Part shown: positions 1 through 8,530 of the stretch, one piece after another
Layout: every line of letters starts with the position of its first letter
Position numbering within the stretch: position 1 is the first letter of the stretch
Assembly: GCA_021151835.1 (NCBI GenBank)
Contig: JAGKWO010000002.1
Span: forward strand, 204,948-268,947
Source: Gammaproteobacteria bacterium
GTDB lineage: Bacteria > Pseudomonadota > Gammaproteobacteria > Pseudomonadales > Cellvibrionaceae
DNA length: 64,000 bases
Direction of reading: 5' to 3'
Program-made: the position numbers and the translations under genes
The notes under the pieces: generated by a model
The model's input: only the letters and a program-made list of their open reading frames with translations
Databases searched by the model: none
What the model was told of the DNA's origin: nothing

Positions 1-48
1 ACTCGCCGCCGGAAAATTGATTGCTGATTTACGAAATGGAGGGGCTTA

Positions 49-456
49 ATGATGGAGGCACAATTGGATTACGAAATCACCATTACCCATAAAGGATCCT
101 ATTTGCATGTTAATGCGGAAGGTCTTGGTAGCTATGAAGGAGCATTGGACCTGTGGCAGCGAATCGCCCAGGCGTGCGAAAAGTATCAGTGCTACAACAT
201 TCTGGGAGAGCAGTACCTGTTCAGTACCCTTAGCACCCACGAAGCATTGAACTACCCCGCCTTGTTTAAAAAAGCCGGGATTACCAGCAAACACAAAGTG
301 GCCTGGGTAGATAAAAATCCGCGTACCCGGGAAATGACTGAGTTTATCCGCAACATACTGACTAACCGTTTGATCGGAAACGGGCGCCTGTTTAAAGACC
401 TGGACAGCGCCAGACAATGGTTGGTGGGGCAGGATAGCGAAAAGACCCGGCAATAA
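49..456 (+). CDS. SpoIIAA-like (STAS-type) cytosolic protein
   Basis: This 135-residue protein has no signal peptide or membrane segment. Its outline resembles the SpoIIAA-like family (a STAS/SEC14-like fold): an N-terminal beta segment, a central stretch around residues 80-100 and a C-terminal segment near FKDLDSARQWL, the usual family ending in which an acidic/aromatic strand is followed by a helix with A..WL. No catalytic motif is visible. The start is the first of two adjacent ATGs (49 and 52), preceded by the strong ribosome site GGAGGGG at 38-44. A set of 19-bp tandem repeats begins directly after the stop codon. The family assignment is inferred from sequence character alone; the role is unknown. 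Confidence 0.6.
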   Translation: MMEAQLDYEITITHKGSYLHVNAEGLGSYEGALDLWQRIAQACEKYQCYNILGEQYLFSTLSTHEALNYPALFKKAGITSKHKVAWVDKNPRTREMTEFIRNILTNRLIGNGRLFKDLDSARQWLVGQDSEKTRQ

Positions 457-457
457 A

Positions 458-530
458 TCATAGTTGCGCACTAAATGCATAGTTGCGCACTAAATTCATA
501 GTTCCGCACTAAATCATAATTCCGCACTCG
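458..530. repeat. 19-bp tandem repeat, about 3.8 copies
   Basis: Three consecutive 19-bp units, with consensus KCATAGTTSCGCACTAAAT, occupy 458-476, 477-495 and 496-514. A fourth, decayed unit lies at 515-530. Units 1 and 2 differ only at the first base and unit 3 also at one internal base. The array starts two bases after the stop of the preceding gene. No spacers separate the units, so this is not a CRISPR array. Confidence 0.85.
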
Positions 531-709
531 ATCCAGGCAGCCGAGTAATAATACCTTGTAGCTGCCCACTCTCCCATTTTGACAAAAAACCTCCCCGTTA
601 CTAAGGTTGACTAGGAAGACCCCCACCTCGCTGAGTCTTTGTAATTCACAACTGATAAGAATTCTATTGCCCCACAGTGGCAATTTCTCTGGTATTCCGG
701 GAGCCCCCC

Positions 710-2215
710 ATGTTTCAGAATATGAAAGTCGCCGTGCGTTTAGGTTTGCTGGCAGGAACTCTGGTTTTATTGATGATATTGATTGGTGTAATGGGTATTA
801 AAGGGATGCGCGATGCCAACCAGGGGATGCATACGGTTTATGTGGATCGTGTAGAACCCATGCGCGACCTTAAAGAAGTCATCGATAATTTTGCACTGAT
901 CCTGGTTGATGTCCCGCAAAAAACGGTGAAGGGAATTATCACGCCCCAGGAAGCCCTGCGCATTACCCGCGAGACATTGCCCGCTACGGATAAAATCTGG
1001 GAAGCCTATTTGCAAACTTATTTGATAGAAGAAGAGCAAAAGCTGATCAAGCAAGCAAGTCCATTGATAGAGAAAACCCACCAGCAGCTCGCCGATTTAC
1101 AAACTTGGTACGCCGAAAATAATGTGGCGAAAGTTAATACTTTCACCCAAACCGGCATCTATCCCATTTTCGATCCACTGAATGAAGTGTTTACTGCATT
1201 AAATAAATTGCAGGTACGCGTGGCAAAAGAAGAATACGAACGCTCAACGCAACGTTATGAAAACACACTGACGGCAAACAGCAGCATTATCGGGGTTAGT
1301 ATTCTGGTCGCCATTATCCTGAGCTACCTGATCACACGCAGCCTTATTCGCCAACTGGGTGGTGAACCCAATTACACCGCCGATGTCATTTATCGTATCG
1401 CCGAAGGCGATTTATCGATTAACGTCGATATAAAACCGCGCGACCAAAGCAGCATATTGTTTGCGATCCGGCAGATGGTCACCAAACTTTCAGACATTAT
1501 TGGTGAAGTTCGCTCCACCGCCGATTCACTTTCTTCCGCCTCGGAAGAGCTCAGCGCCACGGCACAATCACTAAGCCAGGCCGCAACACAACAAGCCGCA
1601 AGTATTGAAGAAACCAGCGCATCCATGGAAGAAATTACCGCGTCCATCGGCCAGAACAATGACAACGCCAAAGTGACCGACAGTATCGCCAGCAAAAGTG
1701 CGCGCGATGCTAATGAAGGAGGCACAGCAGTTAAAAATACCGTGGATGCGATGCGCAAAATTGCCGAAAAAATCAGTGTGATTGATGACATCGCCTACCA
1801 AACCAATTTGCTCGCACTCAACGCCGCCATTGAAGCGGGCCGCGCGGGTGAGCACGGGCGCGGTTTCGCCGTAGTTGCCAGTGAAGTGCGCAAATTGGCA
1901 GGGCGCAGCCAAAGTGCCGCCAAAGAAATTGGCGAACTTGCGGGCGGCTCGGTAAAACTTGCCGAGAGTGCAGGAAAATTATTGGACGATATAGTTCCTG
2001 CCATCAAGAAAACAGCCGACCTGGTACAGGAAATTTCTGCAGCAAGCGATGAGCAAACCATGGGAGCAAACCAGATTACAACGGCAATTACACAAATCAG
2101 TATTGCAACGCAGCAAAACTCATCTTCTGCCGAAGAACTTTATTCAACCTCGGAAGAATTAACGAGCCAGGCATTACAGTTACAACAAATGATGGAATTT
2201 TTTAAACTCAAATAA
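710..2215 (+). CDS. Methyl-accepting chemotaxis protein (4HB sensor domain)
   Basis: This is a transmembrane chemoreceptor of 501 residues that would signal to CheA/CheW. The first membrane segment is at about residues 10-30, followed by a periplasmic four-helix-bundle type sensor domain (about 35-190), a second membrane segment (about 190-211), a HAMP linker carrying the LGGEP sequence common in pseudomonad receptors, and a cytoplasmic signalling domain. The hairpin tip is intact (DIAYQTNLLALNAAIEA followed by GRGFAVVASEVRKLA), and the flanking helices carry Glu/Gln/Ala-rich methylation-type segments. There is no C-terminal CheR-binding pentapeptide. A GTG at 677 could extend the frame, but the ATG at 710 follows GGGAG and puts the membrane segment at the expected place. 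The ligand is unknown. Confidence 0.93.
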   Translation: MFQNMKVAVRLGLLAGTLVLLMILIGVMGIKGMRDANQGMHTVYVDRVEPMRDLKEVIDNFALILVDVPQKTVKGIITPQEALRITRETLPATDKIWEAYLQTYLIEEEQKLIKQASPLIEKTHQQLADLQTWYAENNVAKVNTFTQTGIYPIFDPLNEVFTALNKLQVRVAKEEYERSTQRYENTLTANSSIIGVSILVAIILSYLITRSLIRQLGGEPNYTADVIYRIAEGDLSINVDIKPRDQSSILFAIRQMVTKLSDIIGEVRSTADSLSSASEELSATAQSLSQAATQQAASIEETSASMEEITASIGQNNDNAKVTDSIASKSARDANEGGTAVKNTVDAMRKIAEKISVIDDIAYQTNLLALNAAIEAGRAGEHGRGFAVVASEVRKLAGRSQSAAKEIGELAGGSVKLAESAGKLLDDIVPAIKKTADLVQEISAASDEQTMGANQITTAITQISIATQQNSSSAEELYSTSEELTSQALQLQQMMEFFKLK

Positions 2216-2220
2216 TTAGT

Positions 2221-2248
2221 GGCAATTGCATTTTGCGAAATAATTGCC
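2221..2248 (+). terminator. Possible terminator after the chemoreceptor gene
   Basis: GGCAATT at 2221-2227 pairs with AATTGCC at 2242-2248, and an inner ATTT/AAAT pairing tightens the loop. The following bases, TTATTAAA, are only weakly T-rich. It starts five bases after the stop codon of the chemoreceptor. Confidence 0.45.
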
Positions 2249-2277
2249 TTATTAAACCTGTTTCAATGAATTACTCC

Positions 2278-2348
2278 CGCATCAGGTTTCACTCTATCCG
2301 GGCTACCCAACGCCAACTGGTAGCCCGTGGGGAGTGAAGCCTGACGCG
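2278..2348. repeat. Long imperfect inverted repeat (nested hairpin)
   Basis: Outer arms of 17 bp (2278-2294 and 2332-2348) match at 15 positions in inverted orientation. Inside them, GGGCTACC (2300-2307) pairs perfectly with GGTAGCCC (2319-2326). The element lies between two convergent genes. It could be a transcription barrier or a repeat-family copy; no second copy was found in this window. Confidence 0.7.
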
Positions 2349-2370
2349 GGGTCTTATTGATAAATAATAG

Positions 2371-4101
2371 CTACAAAATCCACACTTCAACGCGACGATT
2401 CATTCGCCGCCCATCCTCGGTTTTGCTGCTTGCCAGCGGTGCTTCCTCGCCCATACCACGGGCAACCAATGGATAAATGCCGCGCTCAATCAAATGTTGC
2501 TCAACTACTTTCGCACGGCGTAATGACAACTCTTCGTTTTGCGCTTTATCACCTTCACTGTCAGAGAAACCAAATAATTGCACGCGCTTCGGTGCATTGA
2601 TCTCTACATATTTAACCAGGCGCTCCAAATCATTAATGCCCTTGGTATCCAATTCGTCGCTACCATCCTTAAACCGGAAATTAAGCGATAAGCGCTGTGA
2701 GCGCACGGTTAACTCGCGCATGGCCTCCGGATAAAAATCGTTATTAAATGCCTGGCCGGTTTTAATATTTTGCGATACCAAACCAATATCTTCCACAATA
2801 CTTTGGCCGCGCTCGGTAGCACTGAATTTTACAAACTCTTCGGCATCCGCATTGATATTTTTTTGTGGAAGGTACAAATATAAACGGCGTGCCAGGGGGT
2901 AATCCTCCGTGCTTACCGTGAAATGCCCCGGCAATATCGCCTTGGATGTTTTGGTGGCGGCAATCGGTAACAGTTTCGCGCGGCGCACATAGGGCAAACC
3001 GATAAACCCGATCGCCCCCGGCTCTTTTGCAACCGCGTCCGATAGTTCGGTGCTGGACTCAACGCGCCGGGCAGTCATGATCAGTTTTGCTTGCGCCGGG
3101 TCTAGTACCATACTTTTAAATGAATCCCAGGTGCCGGAGTTTTCATCGCGTGCATACACTTTAATCGGCAAGTTTGCACCACCGACTTCAGACCAGTTAG
3201 TAACTTCACCGGAAAATATATTTACCAATTCGGGAATAGATAATTTCGTCAGCGGGTTATTGGTGTCGGTAATAATTGCCAGACCATCAAGGCCGATAAT
3301 ATGTTCTGCGCCCGGCTCGCCCAGGTCGCCACTTTTTGCCAGTAATAATTCGCGTTCCTGGTCTTTTATCCGGCGCGATGACATACCCAATTCTGCCGTG
3401 CCCTGCAATAAATCAGTAAATGCCGTGCTGGAACCGTGTGCGTGAATTTCAATAAACTCAATACGCCCGTTCAATTCCGCACTCACGGCTTTTTCCACCG
3501 GGGTATTTCCTTGTTGGGTTTTAATATTGGTTGCACCGCGGGCCATAAAATAGGCTTCCACTAACCGCGGTGCCAATTTTTCTCCAACAGTATTGGAGCC
3601 GTGCAAACGGAATAATGGTGTGGTCGCACGCACCAGCTGCCCTACAGGAACATACGCTGTTTGTTCACGTTTTTGTGTTGCCGGTTTAACCTGTGTGTTG
3701 GCAACCGCTTCCAATAAAAATACTTCGCCCGCATCCAGCGGCAAAAAAGAACGCAATAAATAGCCGCTCATGATTAACAACAATGAACAGGCAAATGCAG
3801 CGATATAACCCAGTTTCAAACTACGGCGTGTTTTTTTCCTGAGCTTGAATTCGTCACCGGAATGCGTAGCCGTAACAATGGTGTCCTCCATCTGGCGCAC
3901 ATCCCACACCAGTTTGGTTAATTCTTCATTATTTACCTGCAATGCTTTTTCCAATAGTTCAGCCCGATATTCCTCATCCTTAAGAATCATATTTAACGGA
4001 ATATGCATTTTTAATTGCGCTTCGCACAGCCGCTTCAAATTCCATAATTTATCAACCAGGGCCACGTTGTAATGCATGTGCTTGTGGTGTTTGGGGGACA
4101 T
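2371..4101 (-). CDS. Inner-membrane-anchored PstS-like / OmpA fusion protein
   Basis: The 576-residue protein has three parts. Residues 1-95 are a hydrophilic, probably cytoplasmic region rich in charged helices. A single membrane segment follows at about 98-117 (LGYIAAFACSLLLIMSGYLL). Residues 160-440 resemble a phosphate-type periplasmic binding protein, beginning with HGSNTVGEKLAP and including ENSGTWDSF and AIGFIGLPYV segments typical of PstS-like domains. Residues 460-576 are an OmpA-type peptidoglycan-binding domain (GFSDSEG, then LSLRRAKVVEQHL and MNRRVEVWI). It is therefore expected to be anchored in the inner membrane and to touch peptidoglycan. No pst permease genes are adjacent, so a sensing or structural role is at least as likely as transport. 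No clear ribosome site precedes the chosen ATG; an in-frame ATG lies at 4077. Confidence 0.82.
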   Translation of the reverse strand: MSPKHHKHMHYNVALVDKLWNLKRLCEAQLKMHIPLNMILKDEEYRAELLEKALQVNNEELTKLVWDVRQMEDTIVTATHSGDEFKLRKKTRRSLKLGYIAAFACSLLLIMSGYLLRSFLPLDAGEVFLLEAVANTQVKPATQKREQTAYVPVGQLVRATTPLFRLHGSNTVGEKLAPRLVEAYFMARGATNIKTQQGNTPVEKAVSAELNGRIEFIEIHAHGSSTAFTDLLQGTAELGMSSRRIKDQERELLLAKSGDLGEPGAEHIIGLDGLAIITDTNNPLTKLSIPELVNIFSGEVTNWSEVGGANLPIKVYARDENSGTWDSFKSMVLDPAQAKLIMTARRVESSTELSDAVAKEPGAIGFIGLPYVRRAKLLPIAATKTSKAILPGHFTVSTEDYPLARRLYLYLPQKNINADAEEFVKFSATERGQSIVEDIGLVSQNIKTGQAFNNDFYPEAMRELTVRSQRLSLNFRFKDGSDELDTKGINDLERLVKYVEINAPKRVQLFGFSDSEGDKAQNEELSLRRAKVVEQHLIERGIYPLVARGMGEEAPLASSKTEDGRRMNRRVEVWIL

Positions 4102-4216
4102 AAGGAGTCTCTGCTGATGACCAGGAAAAGGGGCGTTATCGATCAGCAGGAAAACACTCGCCGTACGATAACGGCGAGCACTCTATGACAGGATTGTTAC
4201 AGCAGAATTACACGAC

Positions 4217-4250
4217 AAAAAAAGCTGGCTATTCCGAAAAAATGGCCAGC
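4217..4250 (-). terminator. Intrinsic terminator of the GH3-SGNH gene
   Basis: Read on the minus strand, GCTGGC (4250-4245) pairs with GCCAGC (4229-4224) and is followed by seven T residues (4223-4217). A second hairpin without a good T tract, CTCGCCGT/ACGGCGAG, lies at 4157-4178 further downstream. Together they separate this gene from the PstS/OmpA gene. Confidence 0.75.
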
Positions 4251-4268
4251 GTAGAAACAACTGATTAT

Positions 4269-7200
4269 TTACTTCAATAATTTTTTAACTTGCGGCACCA
4301 GGGCGTTAGCATAAAGTTCATAGCCATATTCATGGGGATGCAATAAATCCGGCATCACTTTCTCACTCAAGACGCCTTCCCTGGTCAAAAACACAGAATT
4401 TATATTGGCAAAATACACGCGCTTGTTATCGGCATAATTTTTAATAATGTCGTTAACCTGTTCATTGATTAAACGTAACTCGCCATCCGGTTGTGCATCG
4501 CGCGGAAATATCGCAAGCAATAAAATGGTGGTGTTCGGTAAACGCTGCTGCAACTCTTCCAGGATTTTCTTTATCCCCGCTGCTGTGGTCTGCGGGTTTT
4601 CGCGGCGATGACCGGTGTTGTTGGTACCAATCATTAATACTGTCACTTTCGGATTTAATCCGGTTACGGCATCGTGTTGCAAACGCCAAAGCACATTCTC
4701 GGTTCGATCCCCCCCAAAACCTATTTCGAAGGCATTGAGCGGGGCAATATGCTTGTTCCAGGCCGCAAGGCCTTTCGTTCCCCACCACTCGGTAATCGAA
4801 TCGCCAACCAGCAACACATCAATTTTTCCACCTTGGGCAAGAATTGCTTTGGCATCCGCAATTTTTTGTTGATGGCGTGGCAGCCACCAATCAATAGCCC
4901 ACCATTCATTGAGCATATCCGGGGTAACGGACTGGGTGCGATAATCCGCACAGGTATGCAGGACCGCCGCTTTTGGTGTGTTGATTAACAACTCCACATT
5001 AGCAATAACAACTTCACCAGCACCGCCAGTTTCCAACGCAAATGGCATTGTCACCGCACTGAAATCATCCTGGTCGCGTTTGAAACAATTGAGCGGCACA
5101 TACACTTTTTGCCAGCCTTTACCGACGAGTTCGCGCGCTTTTAATGTGAACGGAACCAGGCGGTCACAATCGTCTTTTTTACATTCCATTTTAAAAGAAA
5201 CACCGCCCTTGGTGAGTTCATTGATTTTAATATCCAATGCCAACACACCGGTTTTCATATGTGCAGTTAAATCCAGTGGCTCGCCGGACTCAAGGGTCAT
5301 ACCCGCACGCCAGGAATCTTTCCAATTAAACGTGAGTGCATCTTCCTGCACATCTTTATCAGTCGTTTTTATTTTCACATCACCTTTCGGCAACGCTGCG
5401 AATGCACCGCTTAAAATTTGTTGGCGCTCATAATTTTCAATAAAAATATGCCATGGCTCCAGCGGGCGGCGCACATAAAGTTTGATATCTTGCGGTTCAC
5501 CGCTGGCAACGCCCTTGACTTCCTCCGGTAAATTCAATGGGCCAGTTTTGCCGGATTTATAAGTAAGGCCATAACCCAATTTAAATAACGGATCATAATT
5601 TTTGTGGTGCGGATTCAGCACGTCCTGCAACGGTAATTTTGGCCAGGAGAACGACAATGTTCCGCTGAAATCAAAATTCGCTCTACCGTCAGGTTTTGCG
5701 ATCAGCACATCCGCCACACCAGCACCTTCAGAACCTGGCAACCAGGCGGCAACAAAAGCATCTGACGCATTTAATTCCGGATTAACCCACAGTGGGCGCC
5801 CCGATAAAAATACGGATACAACCGGAATGCCCTGCGCTTTTAATTTTTTCAACAAGGCGAGGCTTTTCTTTTTCGCGGGCTCGAACTCCAGTGTATCGCG
5901 ATCACCACTGCCTTCCGCATAAGGATTTTCACCAAAGACGACGATTGCCACATCCGGTTTTTGCGTGAATGAGCCATCGACGGATAACAGGGTTTTTCCA
6001 CCCGCGGCATCAACAGCAGCTTTAATTCCACTATAAATTGAAGTGGCACCGGGGAAACGGTGATTTTCACTGGCATCATTAATACCTTGCCACCACACAC
6101 TCCAGCCACCGGATTGTTTGCCGATATTGTCCGCCGCATCGCCCGCAACCAGAATAGTTTGTTGCGGTTTGACCGGAAGTACTTTGTTGGTGTTTTTCAA
6201 TAACACCAGGCTTTCACGTACAGCCTGGCGAGCAATAGCGCGATGTTCTGCGCTGCCCACAACAGATTGATCCGCCGCATGGGCGCGTTGCGATGGTTTT
6301 TTATCCCACAAACCGGCGCGCATTTTTACGCGCAAAATTCTGCGCACCGCATCATCCAGACGCGCTTGTGGAATTTCACCGGATTGTACTTGCCTGAGGG
6401 TATTTGTAATCATGGTTTTCCAGTCATAGGTCACCATCAGTAAATCAACGCCGGCGTTAATCGCTTGCGGGCAGGAATCATTGGTGCAACCGGGCACTTG
6501 CCCGTGCCCATTCCAATCGCCTACAACCAGACCATCAAAACCCATGCGATTTTTTAAAACATCGGTCAGTAAATACTTATTGCCATGCATTTTTTCGCCG
6601 TTCCACTCCGAGAAACTGGCCATCACTGTTTGCGCACCCGCCGCTAGTGCAGGCACATAACCGGCATTGTGGATTTTAATTAATTCTTTTTCCGTAATCC
6701 GCGCATTGCCCTGATCATCGCCGCCATCGGTGCCGCCGTCCGCAAGGAAATGTTTTGCCGTGGCGATAACATGGTTTTCATCGAGGAATTCCTTGGTGTT
6801 TACTTTGCCTTGCAAACCTTCAACCATGGCGCTGGCGTATTCGGCAACCCGTGTTGGATCTTCCGCATAACTTTCGTAAGTGCGCCCCCAGCGATCATTT
6901 TGCGCAACAGCGAGTGTCGGCGCGAATACCCATTCGGTGCCCGTCGCACGAACTTCCTTCGCGGTTGCTGCACCGATTTTTTTTATTAAGTCCGCATTGT
7001 GCGCCGCCCCCAAACCTATGTTGTGCGGAAACAAGGTTGCGCCGGTTAAATTGTTATGCCCGTGGACCGCGTCGGTCCCCCAGAAAATCGGGATCGCTTG
7101 CTTGCCATCGCTGGTATCCATGGAAGCAGCGTAAAGGCTATCCAGGAAATCCACCCAATCTTTGGCTTTCGCATTCTCAATACGATTGGGCATAGACCCG

Positions 7201-7478
7201 CCACCATTCAACACGGAACCCAAATGGTATTTTTTAATATCGTCCGGCGTTACGGTCTGGATTTCGGCTTGCATGATCTGCCCGACTTTTTCTTCCAGCG
7301 TCATCTTCTGCAATATCGTTTCGATCTTTGCATTAAATTCAGCAGAATCCTTAATGGGCGATTCGGCGTTGGGCCAGAGTTTGATGTTATTGTTTTGTGC
7401 AGCGTGAGCGGAATAATTTGCAGTAAAAATTGCGGCGGCAATCAAGCCAATACTGGCGAGTTGGTGGAGTTTTTTCAT
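4269..7478 (-). CDS. GH3 beta-glucosidase fused to a C-terminal SGNH hydrolase
   Basis: The 1069-residue secreted protein starts at MKKLHQLASIGLIAAAIF, with a signal peptide ending near residue 27. The longer frame to 7559 would destroy the signal peptide. GH3 N-terminal barrel: RWGRTYESYAEDP at 197-209, AKHFLADGGT at 241-250, and the nucleophile D321 in GFDGLVVGDW. GH3 C-terminal domain: the predicted acid/base E522 in GENPYAEGSGD, matching the barley exoglucanase arrangement. Residues about 660-840 form an ExoP-type galactose-binding-like domain. Residues about 885-1069 are an SGNH/GDSL esterase domain with GDSIT (S894), GFGGDR, GTNN (N953) and the DLLH dyad (D1044, H1047). The GH3 part should remove terminal beta-glucose from gluco-oligosaccharides, and the SGNH part probably removes acetyl groups. 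Its position beside the fucose genes suggests work on plant xyloglucan; the exact substrate is inferred. Confidence 0.92.
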   Translation of the reverse strand: MKKLHQLASIGLIAAAIFTANYSAHAAQNNNIKLWPNAESPIKDSAEFNAKIETILQKMTLEEKVGQIMQAEIQTVTPDDIKKYHLGSVLNGGGSMPNRIENAKAKDWVDFLDSLYAASMDTSDGKQAIPIFWGTDAVHGHNNLTGATLFPHNIGLGAAHNADLIKKIGAATAKEVRATGTEWVFAPTLAVAQNDRWGRTYESYAEDPTRVAEYASAMVEGLQGKVNTKEFLDENHVIATAKHFLADGGTDGGDDQGNARITEKELIKIHNAGYVPALAAGAQTVMASFSEWNGEKMHGNKYLLTDVLKNRMGFDGLVVGDWNGHGQVPGCTNDSCPQAINAGVDLLMVTYDWKTMITNTLRQVQSGEIPQARLDDAVRRILRVKMRAGLWDKKPSQRAHAADQSVVGSAEHRAIARQAVRESLVLLKNTNKVLPVKPQQTILVAGDAADNIGKQSGGWSVWWQGINDASENHRFPGATSIYSGIKAAVDAAGGKTLLSVDGSFTQKPDVAIVVFGENPYAEGSGDRDTLEFEPAKKKSLALLKKLKAQGIPVVSVFLSGRPLWVNPELNASDAFVAAWLPGSEGAGVADVLIAKPDGRANFDFSGTLSFSWPKLPLQDVLNPHHKNYDPLFKLGYGLTYKSGKTGPLNLPEEVKGVASGEPQDIKLYVRRPLEPWHIFIENYERQQILSGAFAALPKGDVKIKTTDKDVQEDALTFNWKDSWRAGMTLESGEPLDLTAHMKTGVLALDIKINELTKGGVSFKMECKKDDCDRLVPFTLKARELVGKGWQKVYVPLNCFKRDQDDFSAVTMPFALETGGAGEVVIANVELLINTPKAAVLHTCADYRTQSVTPDMLNEWWAIDWWLPRHQQKIADAKAILAQGGKIDVLLVGDSITEWWGTKGLAAWNKHIAPLNAFEIGFGGDRTENVLWRLQHDAVTGLNPKVTVLMIGTNNTGHRRENPQTTAAGIKKILEELQQRLPNTTILLLAIFPRDAQPDGELRLINEQVNDIIKNYADNKRVYFANINSVFLTREGVLSEKVMPDLLHPHEYGYELYANALVPQVKKLLK

Positions 7479-7504
7479 TGTGTGATTCTCTGGAGTTTTC
7501 TGTT

Positions 7505-7642
7505 GTAGGTTGCTGGTGAGGAACGAACCGCAACATGACCATCTCGCACCGCCAACCAAAAGCTAGATAGAGGCTTGTATTGGATGTGAAGTGCAGGTAG
7601 GTAAATGGACATGTTGCGGTTCGTTCCTCACCAGCAACCTAC
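7505..7642. repeat. Dispersed palindromic repeat, copy 1 (33-bp perfect inverted arms)
   Basis: The arms at 7505-7537 and 7610-7642 are perfect 33-bp reverse complements that flank a 72-bp centre. The left arm runs on into a segment sharing TGAGGAACGAACCGCAACAT, one variable position and CCATCTCG with the repeat at 41201-41284, so the two belong to one family of intergenic, MITE- or REP-like elements. No coding capacity is visible. It lies between the end of the fucose operon and the GH3 gene and may also stop or process transcripts. Confidence 0.9.
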
Positions 7643-7660
7643 GTAGTGCTTCGAATTATT

Positions 7661-8506
7661 TTATTTCGCGTTAACAACAACCTGCTTCTGCACCCCCATC
7701 CCTTCAATACCCAATTCCACCACATCACCTTCAGTTAAATACAATGGTGGTTTTTGGCCAAGACCAACACCAGGCGGTGTGCCGGTGCTAACAATATCAC
7801 CCGGTTGCAAACTCATAAATTGGGAAAGGTAATGCACTAAAAAAGCGGGGCCAAAAACCATTTGGTCAGTAGAACCGTTTTGGAAAATTTTATCGTTTAC
7901 TTTTAACCACAACGTTAATTTTAATGGGTCAGCCACTTCATCTTTAGTGACAAGGTAGGGGCCAATCGGGCCGAAGCTATCACAACCTTTACCCTTATCC
8001 CACTGGCCGCCGCGCTCCAACTGGAAATTGCGCTCGGATACATCATTAATAACACAATAGCCAGCGATATAATCCATTGCGTTTTCAAGCTCGACATAGC
8101 TCGCGTGTTTACCGATCACAAACCCCAATTCCACTTCCCAATCAAGTTTGGTGGAATTACGCGGTTTAATAATATTGTCGTTGGGGCCGGTAATTGCACT
8201 GGTCGCTTTCATAAACACCACTGGCTCTGCGGGAACATCAAGGCCGGACTCGGCGGCGTGATCCGCGTAATTCAAACCAATGCAAATAAACTTACCCACC
8301 CCTGTTACACAAGGCCCAATGCGGCCCGGCGCCGCCACAATTGGCAAGGATTCAATATTCACACTGGCAATTTTTTTCAATGATTCTTCGCTCAGTGTTT
8401 TGCCATTAATATCAGACACTACCGAACATAAATCACGCACATTGCCTTGTGCATCCACAATGCCTGGACGCTCATGGCCTGCAATTCCGTAACGCAATAA
8501 TTTCAT
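7661..8506 (-). CDS. 2,4-diketo-3-deoxy-L-fuconate hydrolase (FAH family)
   Basis: This 281-residue cytosolic enzyme is of the fumarylacetoacetate hydrolase fold. It starts with the usual MKLLRYG and carries the metal-binding set E124 and E126 (DWEVELGFVIG) and D155 (CVINDVSER), plus the typical GDIVSTGTPPGVG loop near the C-terminus. In the oxidative L-fucose pathway known from Xanthomonas, an enzyme of this family splits 2,4-diketo-3-deoxy-L-fuconate into pyruvate and L-lactate. The immediately upstream SDR dehydrogenase (24-bp gap) would make that substrate, which is the main ground for the specific call. It is the last gene of the minus-strand fucose operon. Closely related proteins act on other acylpyruvates, so the substrate is inferred from context. 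Confidence 0.85.
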   Translation of the reverse strand: MKLLRYGIAGHERPGIVDAQGNVRDLCSVVSDINGKTLSEESLKKIASVNIESLPIVAAPGRIGPCVTGVGKFICIGLNYADHAAESGLDVPAEPVVFMKATSAITGPNDNIIKPRNSTKLDWEVELGFVIGKHASYVELENAMDYIAGYCVINDVSERNFQLERGGQWDKGKGCDSFGPIGPYLVTKDEVADPLKLTLWLKVNDKIFQNGSTDQMVFGPAFLVHYLSQFMSLQPGDIVSTGTPPGVGLGQKPPLYLTEGDVVELGIEGMGVQKQVVVNAK

Positions 8507-8530
8507 ACATCATTCTCTTTTTAAGAAAAA

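Noticed and set aside
458..530. Possible CRISPR array
   Set aside because: The units are directly adjacent with no spacers and no cas gene is present.
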